The position numbers were made by a program, and so were the translations under genes. Shown piece by piece: positions 24,586 to 34,214 of a stretch of DNA of 43,274 nucleotides (within the stretch, counting starts at the first letter, position 1; the number at the start of each line of letters is the position of its first letter). A model generated the notes under the pieces. The model searched no databases. It was given only the letters and a program-made list of their open reading frames with translations, and was not told the DNA's origin. Source of the stretch: Prevotella sp. UBA7594 (GTDB lineage: Bacteria > Bacteroidota > Bacteroidia > Bacteroidales > Bacteroidaceae); assembly GCA_002490315.1 (NCBI GenBank), contig DLKG01000030.1, forward strand, positions 5,907-49,180, in the 5' to 3' direction.

Positions 24586-26394
24586 TCAATCTTCGTACAT
24601 TTTGTCAATCACGTCCTTGTAGTTCTTGTAGATAACCGGACGGCGTATCTTCAGCGAGTTGGTCAGCTCGCCCGACTCCATGGAGAAGTGATGGGGGATG
24701 AGCGTGATGCGCTTAATCTGCTCGTAGTGGGCAAGTTGCTGCTGTAGGGTCTGTATGCGCTCCATCATCATCTTCTGTACGCGCGTATTGGTGCAGAGAT
24801 CCTCGCGCGACTCGAAGGCGATGTTGTTGTCCTTAGCCCAATTCTCAACGAGGCGGAACTCCGGCACGACAAGTGCCGAGACGAACTTGCGCTCGTTGGC
24901 GATGACCGTCACCTGGTCGATAAACTTGTCGACGAGAATGAGCGACTCGATGAGCTGCGGTGCTATGTACTTGCCGTTGGATGTCTTGAAGAGATCCTTG
25001 ATGCGGTCGGTGAGGAACAACTCGCCGTCCTTCATGTAGCCGGCGTCACCCGTGCGGAAGAATCCGTCCTCCGTGAAGGCAGAGGCGTTGGCAGCGTCGC
25101 GGTGGAAATAGCCACGCGTGATGGTTGGACCCTTGAGGAGAATCTCGTCGTTGTCTCCGATTTTCACTTCAATGCCGTTGATGGGGCGTCCGACGGAGCC
25201 TATCGTATAGGGCATGTCGGTGCGGTCGCACGACACGGTAGCGAGGCTCTCCGTGAGGCCGTAGCCCACGATCATGTTGATGCCAATGGAATGGACGAAG
25301 CGCTCCACCTCCGGCGACACCGTTGCTCCGGCGGTCGGGAAGATGTTGGCGTTCTCCAAGCCTATCTGCTTGCGCACGAGGCGCAGTATGGTCTTGTCGA
25401 TGATGCGGTACTCCATGGCGAGCAGCGGCGACGGACGGCGGCAGCGGCTCTTGCAGTCGATGTTGTAGCGTCTTCCCACCTCAAGGGCGTGACGGAAGAT
25501 GCGCTGCTGCATTGCGCTGGAGTTGTCGATTTTGTCCTTCACAGCCTGATAAACCTTCTCCCAAAAGCGTGGCACGCTCGACATGCACGTGGGATGAGTC
25601 TCGCGCATCGACTGCTGTATCTCGTGCGGGTCAGTATTAATAATAATGTGTGCGCCCTCGCTGAATGCGAGGTACGACCATCCGCGTTCAAAGATGTGCG
25701 TGACGGGTAGGAACTGAATGATGCGGTCGTTCTCTTTAACCGGCACCACCTCGTCGTTGGCCTTGAGTGCGGCGGCATACTGCCCATAGGAAAGAACGAC
25801 TCCCTTGGAGTCACCCGTCGTGCCCGACGTGTAGAGTATGTTGCAGATGTCGTCGTCGTTGGCTTCGGCATAGAGTTGCTCAACTTCAGTCTGGCGCGGC
25901 AGTCCCTCGCCGAGTTTCAGGAAGTCGTCGAAGTAGATGGCGGCAGGGTCGTGCGTGGAAATACGCACGCTGCGGTCGAAAATAATGATGCGCTCGAGAG
26001 AGTGGCAGAGCGCGAACACGCGGTGGGCCTTGTCGTATTGTTCCTGTTCACCGACGAAGACGAATCGCACGTTGGCGTCGTTGATCATGTACTGTATTTG
26101 CTGCTCAGACGAAGTGGCGTAGAAAGGAATGGACACAGCCCTCACGCCATAGGCGCCAAAGTCGGTCACGAGGTACGGCAGGCAGTTCTGCGAGAACACG
26201 GCGATACATTCCTGCGGTTTGATGCCGAGATTGAGGAAGGCATTGCTTGCCTGCTTCACCATCTGCGCGAAGCGGTTGTAGCTGGCAGTCTTCCATGTTG
26301 CCGAGCCGAAATCCTTATAGGTGAACGCTGGGCGTTCGCCGTATTTGGCCGCCTGCTTTTGGGCGAGTACCGAGAGGTGACATCTTGTTTGCAT
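24586..26394 (-). CDS. AMP-forming long-chain acyl-CoA synthetase
   Basis: It activates fatty acids with ATP and CoA. From the start at 26394 (MQTRCHLSVLAQ) the protein has 602 residues, with the adenylate-forming P-loop YTSGTTGDSKG at about 188-198. Later family motifs are GYGLTES, TGDAGYMKDGELFLTDRIKD and a C-terminal lysine region ending LKIRRPVIYK. The length and motifs fit the FadD15-like family. An upstream in-frame Met would add 20 hydrophobic residues, but the promoter element at 26420-26427 lies inside that extension. The start at 26394 is therefore preferred. Confidence 0.93.
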   Translation of the reverse strand: MQTRCHLSVLAQKQAAKYGERPAFTYKDFGSATWKTASYNRFAQMVKQASNAFLNLGIKPQECIAVFSQNCLPYLVTDFGAYGVRAVSIPFYATSSEQQIQYMINDANVRFVFVGEQEQYDKAHRVFALCHSLERIIIFDRSVRISTHDPAAIYFDDFLKLGEGLPRQTEVEQLYAEANDDDICNILYTSGTTGDSKGVVLSYGQYAAALKANDEVVPVKENDRIIQFLPVTHIFERGWSYLAFSEGAHIIINTDPHEIQQSMRETHPTCMSSVPRFWEKVYQAVKDKIDNSSAMQQRIFRHALEVGRRYNIDCKSRCRRPSPLLAMEYRIIDKTILRLVRKQIGLENANIFPTAGATVSPEVERFVHSIGINMIVGYGLTESLATVSCDRTDMPYTIGSVGRPINGIEVKIGDNDEILLKGPTITRGYFHRDAANASAFTEDGFFRTGDAGYMKDGELFLTDRIKDLFKTSNGKYIAPQLIESLILVDKFIDQVTVIANERKFVSALVVPEFRLVENWAKDNNIAFESREDLCTNTRVQKMMMERIQTLQQQLAHYEQIKRITLIPHHFSMESGELTNSLKIRRPVIYKNYKDVIDKMYED

Positions 26395-26419
26395 ACGAAT
26401 ATGATTTAGTAATGTAATG

Positions 26420-26450
26420 CAAAAATACGCTAAATATGGCAAAGGGCAAA
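26420..26450 (-). promoter_or_regulatory. Promoter of acyl-CoA synthetase-prfB run
   Basis: Read on the minus strand, TTTG (26450-26447) and TATTTTTG (26427-26420) are 19 bases apart and both match consensus. The -7 element lies 25 bases before the start codon at 26394. Confidence 0.75.
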
Positions 26451-26463
26451 ACAAAAAGACATA

Positions 26464-26503
26464 TATTTAAAAAGAAACCGCCGAAAACGGATGTTTTCGG
26501 CGG
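26464..26503 (-). terminator. Terminator of the left C10-peptidase operon
   Basis: On the minus strand an 11-bp perfect stem (ccgccgaaaac with gttttcggcgg, 4-base loop) is followed by tttctttttaaa. A second hairpin, ggcgaactc/gagttcgcc, lies at about 26516-26550 between it and the gene end. Confidence 0.85.
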
Positions 26504-26595
26504 CGTAAAAACGTCGGCGAACTCGTGTGGCAAAAACGAGTGAGTTCGCCAACTAAAAAAATCATTTCTTCTTCAGAAGCGCGAAGCAAAGAATC

Positions 26596-28302
26596 TTACT
26601 TCACTACTTTTATGGTCTTCGTGCCGTTCTTCACGATGAGCACACCAGTGGCAGGCACGTTGCTGATGCTGAACGAAGCGGCGGGAGCCGTGTAGAGCTG
26701 TCGTCCCTGAAGGTCGAAGACGCGCACGTTGCCGTTAGGATCGGCTGCAGTGATGTCGCCGATGCCTGATGTCCAGCTGCTGTCATTGTCGGGCTCGCAC
26801 TCCACAATCTCACCGCCCTCGACAGTGAGCATATAGCTGTTGCACACACCCTCATGTGAGCGTACGGGCTGCGGCTCCTTCTCCTCGTCGCCGAGGGATG
26901 CCACATAGAGGCGATAGGAGCCGTCGGGCAGGTTGCTTACACGGGCAGTAGCAGTGCCGAGTGTGCCACCGTAGCGTGATGGGCGGCTCTCGAAGCGCTT
27001 AATCTGCGTGAGCTTGTACTCCTTTCCGCTGGCAGTGTTGCGTGCCATAAGGAGGATGGAGCCAGTGAACTCATCCGAGTCATAATTGTAGAGATTGCCG
27101 TCGCACGACACTGTCACGGCATAGTCGCTTGCGTCAATGACGAGATTGCCCGTGAATTCCCAGAGCGAGTGGTACTCGCCGACGTAGCGGTCATCGCTGG
27201 CGAGGCGCACCTCCACCATGGACTGTCCTGTAGAGTAGCCGTTGAGCGAAGCGATGTCGAAGTATCCGTTCTGCTTTCCGTTCCATCCCCAGTTGACGTG
27301 CACGAGGCCGTCCTGGTTGTAGCCGTCAAGCACGAAGCAGTGGCCGCCGGCAGACGACTGTCCGCCGTAAAGCACTGGGCAGCGGTCGTTGAGCTCGCGG
27401 TAGAGAATGTCCATCCACTCCGTCACGTTGAAATATTCCCGGTAGTAGTGGCGCACCCACTGGTTGCAGCCGAAGTTCTCGCGGAAGGCGCGGCAGGCAG
27501 AGTCGAGGAAAGCTCCCGAACCCGACTTCGTGTACTGCATACGCACGGAGTAGCCGCAGTGCTGCATAAGAGTGGCGACGGCAGAAGCTTGCGCGTCGGT
27601 GTAGGCACCAGCAGTGTAGGTGTCAAGCATATTCGCCCAGTCGTAGTAAGTGTCGGAGAAGTCGGCCTCAAGCGTCTGCGACGGTTCGCCTCCGCCTGGC
27701 ATGAAGTCGTACATCACCTCGCCCTCGCCCTTGACTGGCGACTTGTGGTAGTATAGTATCTGCGCCATGGCCGTGGCCACACAACCCGTGACATAGTTCA
27801 CCTTATTGCCAGTCTTCGTGTCGGTGTACTTTGGAGTATAGAGGTTGTAGGGCGCGTCCTGTCCCCAGCGGCATGTCAGAAGCTCGTCAATCTGCTGGGC
27901 ATAGGCAGCGCTGGGCTTCACACTCTCAAGGGCACGGCCCTCGGCCTTAGCCTCAGCGAGGGAGGCGTTGAGTGCGCTGATGTACCACTCGAAAGCCGGG
28001 TTGTCGCCACCGGCGTTGTAAGCCTCGTCGGAATAGCCGAAGACGGGCTTGAACTGGTCATCGTTGGCGATTACGGCAAACCCGCCGTCTGCGTAGCCAA
28101 GTATTGACACTTCTGAATTTTTGGCAAGCACGCGGAGAGCCTGCGCGGAGCGTGCCTTCACCCTTGAGCCTTTCGCGGTCTGCGACAGAACGCTGGCGGC
28201 AGCCTGGCGAAGCTCGGCCTCGGAGCGCTCATACGCCGATGCAGCCAGCGTGAGGGCTGCAAGGAATGAGGTGGCTATAAATTTCTTTGTCATAATGTTC
28301 AT
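26596..28302 (-). CDS. C10-family cysteine peptidase (streptopain/interpain-like), left operon
   Basis: This is a secreted papain-fold peptidase precursor of 568 residues. It has a signal peptide (about 1-23) and a prodomain (about 25-140). The catalytic domain has Cys174 in TGCVATAMAQ and His321 in GGHCFVLDGY, followed by VHVNWGWNG. After the peptidase domain is a beta-rich region and a C-terminal tail VFDLQGRQLY...GVLIVKNGTKTIKVVK, resembling a type IX sorting domain. It is the last gene of the left operon, 167 bases after the lipoprotein gene. The paralogue in the right operon has the same catalytic core but a diverged C-terminal region. A second start (Met4) is possible. Confidence 0.93.
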   Translation of the reverse strand: MNIMTKKFIATSFLAALTLAASAYERSEAELRQAAASVLSQTAKGSRVKARSAQALRVLAKNSEVSILGYADGGFAVIANDDQFKPVFGYSDEAYNAGGDNPAFEWYISALNASLAEAKAEGRALESVKPSAAYAQQIDELLTCRWGQDAPYNLYTPKYTDTKTGNKVNYVTGCVATAMAQILYYHKSPVKGEGEVMYDFMPGGGEPSQTLEADFSDTYYDWANMLDTYTAGAYTDAQASAVATLMQHCGYSVRMQYTKSGSGAFLDSACRAFRENFGCNQWVRHYYREYFNVTEWMDILYRELNDRCPVLYGGQSSAGGHCFVLDGYNQDGLVHVNWGWNGKQNGYFDIASLNGYSTGQSMVEVRLASDDRYVGEYHSLWEFTGNLVIDASDYAVTVSCDGNLYNYDSDEFTGSILLMARNTASGKEYKLTQIKRFESRPSRYGGTLGTATARVSNLPDGSYRLYVASLGDEEKEPQPVRSHEGVCNSYMLTVEGGEIVECEPDNDSSWTSGIGDITAADPNGNVRVFDLQGRQLYTAPAASFSISNVPATGVLIVKNGTKTIKVVK

Positions 28303-28397
28303 TCTTCTTTGTTGTGTTTCTTTTAATTTAATACGATTTGCTTGTGGGCCATCCGCTTTGGTACGCGGCTGCCCTTGAACGTCAGTTTGAGAGAAAA

Positions 28398-28439
28398 GGC
28401 GGATTGTCGGAACGTTTCCAAACGCTCCGGCAACCCGCC
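28398..28439 (-). other. Intercistronic hairpin before left C10 gene
   Basis: A 20-bp stem with a 2-base loop spans 28398-28439. On the minus-strand RNA it has two G-U pairs and one mismatch, so it is stable in the transcript direction. No T-run follows. It could be an mRNA-stability or processing element that sets different levels of the lipoprotein and peptidase. Confidence 0.55.
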
Positions 28440-28469
28440 CCGTTAGAGTGTTTTATACGTGCTCAACTA

Positions 28470-29453
28470 TCAGTTCTTTCTTGTGAGCTTGAGATCCACG
28501 TAGTATGAGAACATTCCCGACTGTGCTCCCGACGTGCCGCAGAACATCAGCACTGACGACGGAGCGAAAGTGATTTCCGTCGGTGCGGTGTTGTTCTCGC
28601 CTGGAGTCCAGTTGCCTGTCACCTCACCGTCAGTCATCTCACCGCCGGCGTTTGGAACCTGCCAGAAGAAGGAGTAGCCCTGCGTGCTGAAGATGACGTC
28701 AGAGGTGTTGCAGTTGAATGAGAGTGTGCCCTTCTTGGCTGTCTCGTCATAGTTGTATTCGAAAGCCCATGACATTGGAGCTTCGCCGCCGAGAGCCGAG
28801 AGATAGAATGTCGGGGCATAGGCGAAGAGGCGCTTGCCGTAGTCGTCGCCGGTCTCGTCGGAAGAGCCTGAGAGCGTCACGTTGACGGAGCGGTCCACGA
28901 GCACCTCGTTGCCACTCTCGTCGGTCTTCACGTTGCCTTCCTCGTCGAACTCCGGCTCCTTCATGGTGAGCACCCACTGGCCTCCGAAGAGGTCGTAGAG
29001 CGACTTCTCGTTGTTGAGGATAGTCACGTCACAGGTGCTGTTGGCGCCCATCTGCGCTCCCTCGGCGGAGATTGTCAAGCGCAGCGTGCGGTCGGGATTG
29101 ATGATGTTGTCGTCGAGTACCTTCATCTCGAAGTTGATGGTGTTGGTAGTCATCGTGTCGGCGTCAACGACAAGCGTCTTTGTTGTGAACATATAGTCGC
29201 CGTCATCTCCTGCCTGGCACTCCTTGGCGGGGTTGTCGCCGGTGCCCTCCGTCACGAGGTTGATACGCACCTTTCCGTTGAGCTTGCCGTTTACGGTCAC
29301 GGGAATGTTGACGAGTCCCTCGTTCTCCTTCACCTGGAGAGTGGTGTTGGCGAACTGTACTGTTGCGTCCGCGCTGTTGGTCTTGTCGTCGTCATCACAG
29401 GCAGTGAACGCGACGGCTGCGACCATAAGCATGAACAGTTTCAGATATTTCAT
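28470..29453 (-). CDS. SusCD-associated lipoprotein, Calx-beta-like domain, left operon
   Basis: The 327-residue product has a lipoprotein signal ending FTAC (Cys19) followed by DDDDK, an acidic surface-export signal. Residues about 30-150 resemble a Calx-beta-type domain (VQFANTTLQVKENEGLVNIPV, then INFEMKVLDDNIINPDRTLRL). The C-terminal half is a separate beta-rich domain. It is likely a surface-exposed partner of the SusCD pair, perhaps binding the peptide or protein ligand; this role is inferred from position. It lies 39 bases after susD. The right-operon paralogue is 326 residues and diverges most in the last 150. Confidence 0.75.
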   Translation of the reverse strand: MKYLKLFMLMVAAVAFTACDDDDKTNSADATVQFANTTLQVKENEGLVNIPVTVNGKLNGKVRINLVTEGTGDNPAKECQAGDDGDYMFTTKTLVVDADTMTTNTINFEMKVLDDNIINPDRTLRLTISAEGAQMGANSTCDVTILNNEKSLYDLFGGQWVLTMKEPEFDEEGNVKTDESGNEVLVDRSVNVTLSGSSDETGDDYGKRLFAYAPTFYLSALGGEAPMSWAFEYNYDETAKKGTLSFNCNTSDVIFSTQGYSFFWQVPNAGGEMTDGEVTGNWTPGENNTAPTEITFAPSSVLMFCGTSGAQSGMFSYYVDLKLTRKN

Positions 29454-29492
29454 GTTGTCTCTGTTTTAAATGTTACGTTGGAATGATAGTTA

Positions 29493-31082
29493 TTAATAGC
29501 CGGCGTTCTGCTTCACCTGCTTGTTGACCTCGGTCTCGTCCTTAGGTATAGGCCACGTCATGCGGTAGTTGCCTGCCGGGATGTTGAGGTCGGTGGTGGT
29601 GCTGCCCGGAGTGCTGCAGAGGTCGCGCTGCTGCGGCACGCCTCGCTTCACGCCCATGCCCCAGCGCTTGAGGTCGAAGAGGCGCATGCCGTCGCCGATG
29701 AACTCGCGCAGGCGCTCTTTGCGGAGCTCAGCCATAAGGTCCTCGGGATTGGCGAAGGTGGAGGTGCGGAGGTTGGCGATGCGCTTCTTGCGGAGGTCGT
29801 TGAGACGCTTCGAAGCGCGCGTCATGTTAGGAGTCTCCTGGAGGGCGTAAGCCTCGGCAGAGATGAGGTACATTTCCGGCAGGCGGAAGACCTTTGGCTC
29901 GTGCGCGAACTCGGCATACTCGTCCTGCGAGGTTATGTACTGATAGATGACGCCGGCCTTGTTGTACTTGTTGAGGCACTTCACGCGTCCGGTGGAGCCA
30001 GTGGTCGTGGTGACGTCAACAGAGGTGAAGAACACCGGAAGGCGCATATCGTCGGCAGAGTAGAGCGCGAGCACGTCCTTTGTAGGGATGTAGTCAGGCG
30101 TGGCGCCTGTGGACTTCGGCAGGAAGTTGTAGCCGGTCTGTGCAGGCAGGTCGGACGTTGAGGAGGTTACAAGACGGAAGATGGTCTCGTTGGTGCCGCT
30201 GTAGTTGCCGCCGTTGAATCCGTATCCGTCCATCCACCACTCGTTCTCGAGCTGTGTCGTCGAGCTGCAGAGGGAATAGCCTGCCGTAGTGTTGTTGATG
30301 ACGATGTCGGCCTCCTTGGCTGCGAGAGTGTAGTTCTTCTGGTTGAGAGCGACACGGGCGCGCAGGGCGTGGATGGCGTCAAGCGTCACATACTCTGAGC
30401 GTGCGGCGCCGGCTGTGGTGACATACTCTCCGGCCTTGTCGAGGTCGTCGTTGATCTGCTGGTAGGACTCGGCGAGAGTCTTGCGTCCAGGGTATGTGGA
30501 AGCGTCAAACGACATGTTGAAGTTGAGGTTGTAAGACGCTCCGAGGTCAGGCGTGTTGGCGTTTTCCTCAGTGTAGGCCGGACTGAAGTACTGCACAAGT
30601 CCGAAGATGGCGTAGGCGCGCATGAAGTAGGCGTCGCCAAGAGCCGAGCGCGCGATCTTCAGTCCTGCCGTGGCGCTCACCTTGTCGCCGTCGGGGAAGA
30701 GTTCCGGGTTGTTGTCCGGATCGGCCTTCTTGTAGCCGTCGATGATGAAGTTGGCCTGCTTGATGAGCGCCTGGAAGTTGCCGTAGATGGTGCTGAACTC
30801 GCTTGTGTTGGAAGTGAAGTTCCAGCGGTAGAAGTCGCCGTAGGTGTTGGAGAATCCGGCCACGGCGTTGAAGCAGTCGCTCTGGAGGTCGGGAGCGTTG
30901 TAGAAGGCTCCGCCGATGCTGCTCTTCAGGTAAGCATAGAGCGTCTGGCGCGCAGCCTGGAAGTTGGACGGGTTCTGCAGTGCTGTGTCAGTGTCGAGGT
31001 AGCCCACGGGCTTTGTGTCGAGGTCGCACGATGTCGTCATGAGAGCAGCTGCAAGTGCCAATACTAAATATTTCTTTTTCAT
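29493..31082 (-). CDS. SusD/RagB-type nutrient-binding lipoprotein, left operon
   Basis: This surface lipoprotein caps the SusC transporter and delivers substrate to it. The 529-residue product has a lipobox ending TTSC (Cys19) followed by DLDTKP, then the RagB/SusD N-terminal domain. The typical C-terminal region is present (FRLPEMYLISAEAYALQE, RLNDLRKKRI, ELRKERLREFIGDGMRLFDLKRWGM). It starts 30 bases after the susC stop codon. The right paralogue is 528 residues and closely similar. Confidence 0.95.
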   Translation of the reverse strand: MKKKYLVLALAAALMTTSCDLDTKPVGYLDTDTALQNPSNFQAARQTLYAYLKSSIGGAFYNAPDLQSDCFNAVAGFSNTYGDFYRWNFTSNTSEFSTIYGNFQALIKQANFIIDGYKKADPDNNPELFPDGDKVSATAGLKIARSALGDAYFMRAYAIFGLVQYFSPAYTEENANTPDLGASYNLNFNMSFDASTYPGRKTLAESYQQINDDLDKAGEYVTTAGAARSEYVTLDAIHALRARVALNQKNYTLAAKEADIVINNTTAGYSLCSSTTQLENEWWMDGYGFNGGNYSGTNETIFRLVTSSTSDLPAQTGYNFLPKSTGATPDYIPTKDVLALYSADDMRLPVFFTSVDVTTTTGSTGRVKCLNKYNKAGVIYQYITSQDEYAEFAHEPKVFRLPEMYLISAEAYALQETPNMTRASKRLNDLRKKRIANLRTSTFANPEDLMAELRKERLREFIGDGMRLFDLKRWGMGVKRGVPQQRDLCSTPGSTTTDLNIPAGNYRMTWPIPKDETEVNKQVKQNAGY

Positions 31083-31112
31083 ATTGAATAGTCTCCTTAT
31101 CGTGATGATTTT

Positions 31113-34100
31113 TTAGAATGTTAACTGTGCTCCGAACGAGAACTGACGTGTATTTGGATAGTCACCGATTGAGTAGAATCCGTCTACCTCCGGGTCGTAG
31201 CCGCTATAGTTGGTGATGGTGAAGAGGTTACGTGTCACGAAGTACACCTTTGCGCTCTTGAGCAAGTGTGTTGCCTTCATCCAGCTTTCCGGCAGCGTGT
31301 AGGAGAGCTGCAGGTTCTTCAGACGGAGGAAGTTGGCGTTTTCGAGAAGGTGTGTGTCGAACTGGCGTGTAGCGTTGGCTGCAGCGATGTCTGTGACGTC
31401 GCCCGGCTTCATCCACATGTTGAACATCTTTGTCGACTGGTTCCACTGTGTAGCGAATGCAGGGTTCTCGATGAAGTAGCGCTCCTGGTTAACGAGCGAG
31501 CGTCCAAACATACCAGAGAACTGGATGTCGAGCTGCAAGCCCTTCCAAGAAGCTGTTGTCTGGAAGCCGAATGTCCAAGGAGCGATGGCATTCTTGCCGG
31601 TCATGACGCGGTTGTTCTCGTCGTACACCTTGGTTTCGTTGCCGTACTTGTCGAGCCATACGTTCTGTCCGTCGCGCGGGTCGACGTGGCTCCAGCGTAC
31701 CATGTAGAACTCACCATAAGCGTGACCTACCTGGAGTTTCGACATATCGCCGAGAGAGTACTCAGTCTCGCCGTTGAAGAGCTTTGTGAGGCAGTTCTTG
31801 TTGTAGTTGCCCACAACGCGTGCATTCCAGTACCAATCCTTTGTGCGGATGATGTCGTAGCCGATGGTGAAGTCAACACCACGGTTGTAGAGGGATGCGA
31901 CGTTAGCGTAGCGTGAGGCGAAGCCAGTCGTGTAGGACACGGGCACGCTCATAAGCATGTTGTGAGTGCGCTTGTCGTAGTACTCGATGTCGAATGTCAG
32001 TCGATTGAAGAGCTTACCTGCGATCGTGAGGTTGAGAGTGTTCACGTTCTCCCATGAGAGCTCTGGGTTGGCTGCATTGACAGGAGCGAGGCCGGCGACG
32101 TCGTCGTATGTGCCTGCCACGCCGGAGAGTGCGAGCGCGAGGTTGGAGCTGATGTTGGCGTTACCCGTCGTACCGTAGCTGGCCTTAACGTGCAGCTCGT
32201 TGAGCCACTTCTTGTAAGGCTCCATGAATTTCTCGCCAGTCACGTTCCACATGAACGCGGCGGCACCGAATGTAGCCCAGCGGTGTCCCTCGGCGAAGAG
32301 GGAGGAGCCGTCGCGGCGTCCGGAGATGTCGACGAAGTAGCGTCCGTCGTAGCTGTAGTTGACCATGGCGAACCATGAGTTGCGCACCTCGTTGTCCTCA
32401 GACTGTCCAGGGATGCCTGCGTAAGCCTGCGTACCGCGCGACATGAGGAGGAGGCGGTTGTCGGTGAGGCCTCTCATGCTTGCGCTGAACGCCTCGGTGT
32501 GTGACTTCATCGTCTCCTGTCCAAGGAGCACCGTGATGTCATGCTTCTTGTTGACATTGAACTTGTACTCGGCGGTGTTCGTCACCGTGTAGCGGTAGAA
32601 GCGCGACATTGACTCTGCGGCTGAGCCCGTTGGGAAGATGTCGTAGTCCTCGCCCTGGGTGTTAAGACACTTAGCGTGCGTGCGGTAGTCGTTGGCGTCG
32701 AGGCCTACGGCAGAGCGTATGTTGAGTCCCTTTATGGGGTTGATGTTGACATAGAGGCCCTCGTTGATGCGGATGCGGTCGTTGCTCGACGGCTGGAGCT
32801 CGGCGAGCCACTCGGGGGAGTAGAGTCCGCTCATCTCGGTGTAGGCGTGGAGTCTCTTGCCGTAGCCTGTGAACGTGCCGTTGTCGTAGTCGGCGCCGAG
32901 AATCTCGTAGGGCGACTGTGTCGGCAGGTACATGCGGGCGGCGAATGTCTTGTTGTAGAGACTGGTGCCCGAGGAACCCCATGTAGTGGTTGAGGTCTTG
33001 GTGAAAGAGAGGTTGGTGTTGGAACCGATCTTCAGCCAGGAGTTGGCGTTGATCTCAAGGTTGGCGCGGAGAGTCTCGCGGCGCATGCTTGAGTCGTCCA
33101 TGATACCGTCCATCTTGTAGTGGCCGAAGGACACGAGGTAGTTTACGCTCTGCGTGCCGCCACGTACCGAGGCGTCGACCTGCCATGTCGGGGCGTTGTC
33201 GCCGAAGAGGTACTTGCGCCAGTTGGTGGAGATGCCTGTCTTCTGGTAGAAGTTGCGCTTCTTGAGATAGTCGGCGTTAGAGGCGAGGTCGGGGTTGACC
33301 ATCTCCTGGAACGACATCCACTGGTTGGCGTCCATCATTGTCGTCTTGTCGCCCGCAAGCTGCGAGAAGCCGTAGCTTGCCGATACAGACACCTGGGCGG
33401 CCTCGCCGAACTTTCCTTTCTTCGACGTGATAACCACGACGCCGTTGGCGGCGAGAGAGCCGTACACAGCAGTGGAAGACGCGTCCTTGAGGACGGTGAT
33501 GTTCTCGATGTCGTTAGGATTGAGCGAGAGGAAGGTGTTCTGACTGATCATGCTTCCGTCAAGAATGAACAGAGGGTCTGTGGAGGCGTTGATTGACGTC
33601 ACGCCGCGCACACGCATCGTGGAAGTGGAGGATGGCTCACCGGAGGAAGTCATGACCTGGAGGCCGGACACCTGGCCCTGAAGGGCGTCGGCGACGTTGG
33701 CGATAGGACGGTTGGCGAGTTTGTCGCCGTTGACTGTCTCCACGGAGCCGGCGATGGTTCCGAGTTTACGGGCTGAGCCGTAGCCCATTACGACAACCTC
33801 TCCCAGCGTCTCGCTGTCGGCGTCGAGTGTGATGCGCATGTTGCCTGATGCCTTCACGGTCTTGGGCTGCATGCCGATGTAGGTAATGATAAGCTCTGTG
33901 CCGGGCTTCACGTTGAGTTTGAACTCACCGTCAACGTTGGTCGCTGTGCCTTCAGCAGAGCCCTTGACCTTCACTGTGGCACCGATTACGGGTTCGCCGT
34001 CCTCGCTTGAGGTGACCACGCCGGTGACGGTGCTCTGTGCCATAGCTATCCCCGCACTGAGGGACAGCGTAGCAAGCGTCATTGTCAGTCTTTTCTTCAT
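31113..34100 (-). CDS. SusC/RagA-type TonB-dependent transporter, left operon
   Basis: This outer-membrane TonB-dependent channel imports large nutrients with SusD. The 995-residue product has a signal peptide ending AMA (about 21). An N-terminal carboxypeptidase-regulatory-like domain (TVTGVVTSSEDGEPVIGATVKVKG) and the plug with GEVVVMGYG (100-108) follow. A long beta-barrel ends in aromatic FSFGAQLTF. It is first in the left operon. The 31-bp inverted repeat lies 72 bases upstream of its start codon in the presumed leader. Its sequence is closely matched by the right susC, so the pair also forms a long inverted repeat. Confidence 0.96.
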   Translation of the reverse strand: MKKRLTMTLATLSLSAGIAMAQSTVTGVVTSSEDGEPVIGATVKVKGSAEGTATNVDGEFKLNVKPGTELIITYIGMQPKTVKASGNMRITLDADSETLGEVVVMGYGSARKLGTIAGSVETVNGDKLANRPIANVADALQGQVSGLQVMTSSGEPSSTSTMRVRGVTSINASTDPLFILDGSMISQNTFLSLNPNDIENITVLKDASSTAVYGSLAANGVVVITSKKGKFGEAAQVSVSASYGFSQLAGDKTTMMDANQWMSFQEMVNPDLASNADYLKKRNFYQKTGISTNWRKYLFGDNAPTWQVDASVRGGTQSVNYLVSFGHYKMDGIMDDSSMRRETLRANLEINANSWLKIGSNTNLSFTKTSTTTWGSSGTSLYNKTFAARMYLPTQSPYEILGADYDNGTFTGYGKRLHAYTEMSGLYSPEWLAELQPSSNDRIRINEGLYVNINPIKGLNIRSAVGLDANDYRTHAKCLNTQGEDYDIFPTGSAAESMSRFYRYTVTNTAEYKFNVNKKHDITVLLGQETMKSHTEAFSASMRGLTDNRLLLMSRGTQAYAGIPGQSEDNEVRNSWFAMVNYSYDGRYFVDISGRRDGSSLFAEGHRWATFGAAAFMWNVTGEKFMEPYKKWLNELHVKASYGTTGNANISSNLALALSGVAGTYDDVAGLAPVNAANPELSWENVNTLNLTIAGKLFNRLTFDIEYYDKRTHNMLMSVPVSYTTGFASRYANVASLYNRGVDFTIGYDIIRTKDWYWNARVVGNYNKNCLTKLFNGETEYSLGDMSKLQVGHAYGEFYMVRWSHVDPRDGQNVWLDKYGNETKVYDENNRVMTGKNAIAPWTFGFQTTASWKGLQLDIQFSGMFGRSLVNQERYFIENPAFATQWNQSTKMFNMWMKPGDVTDIAAANATRQFDTHLLENANFLRLKNLQLSYTLPESWMKATHLLKSAKVYFVTRNLFTITNYSGYDPEVDGFYSIGDYPNTRQFSFGAQLTF

Positions 34101-34172
34101 AAGATCTCTCTCTTTGTATAAATAAATGTATTAATTGTTATTTCTTCAAAAAACATTGCACGGACGCACATT

Positions 34173-34203
34173 TTCCACCTTGTCGGGCGAGGTGGAAAGG
34201 CAG
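34173..34203. repeat. Inverted repeat, left copy (putative recombinase crossover site)
   Basis: This 31-bp sequence is the exact reverse complement of 35674-35704. It contains 8-bp inverted arms ttccacct (34173-34180) and aggtggaa (34190-34197) around the 9-base centre tgtcgggcg, then aggcag. Flanking sequence outside the 31 bp is not conserved between copies. Arms plus asymmetric centre are the layout of a tyrosine-recombinase core site. Confidence 0.9.
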
Positions 34204-34214
34204 TCTGCATCTTC

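Noticed and set aside
26396..26454. Longer start for the acyl-CoA synthetase
   Set aside because: The extension contains the good -7 promoter element and adds a non-family hydrophobic stretch; the start at 26394 fits better.
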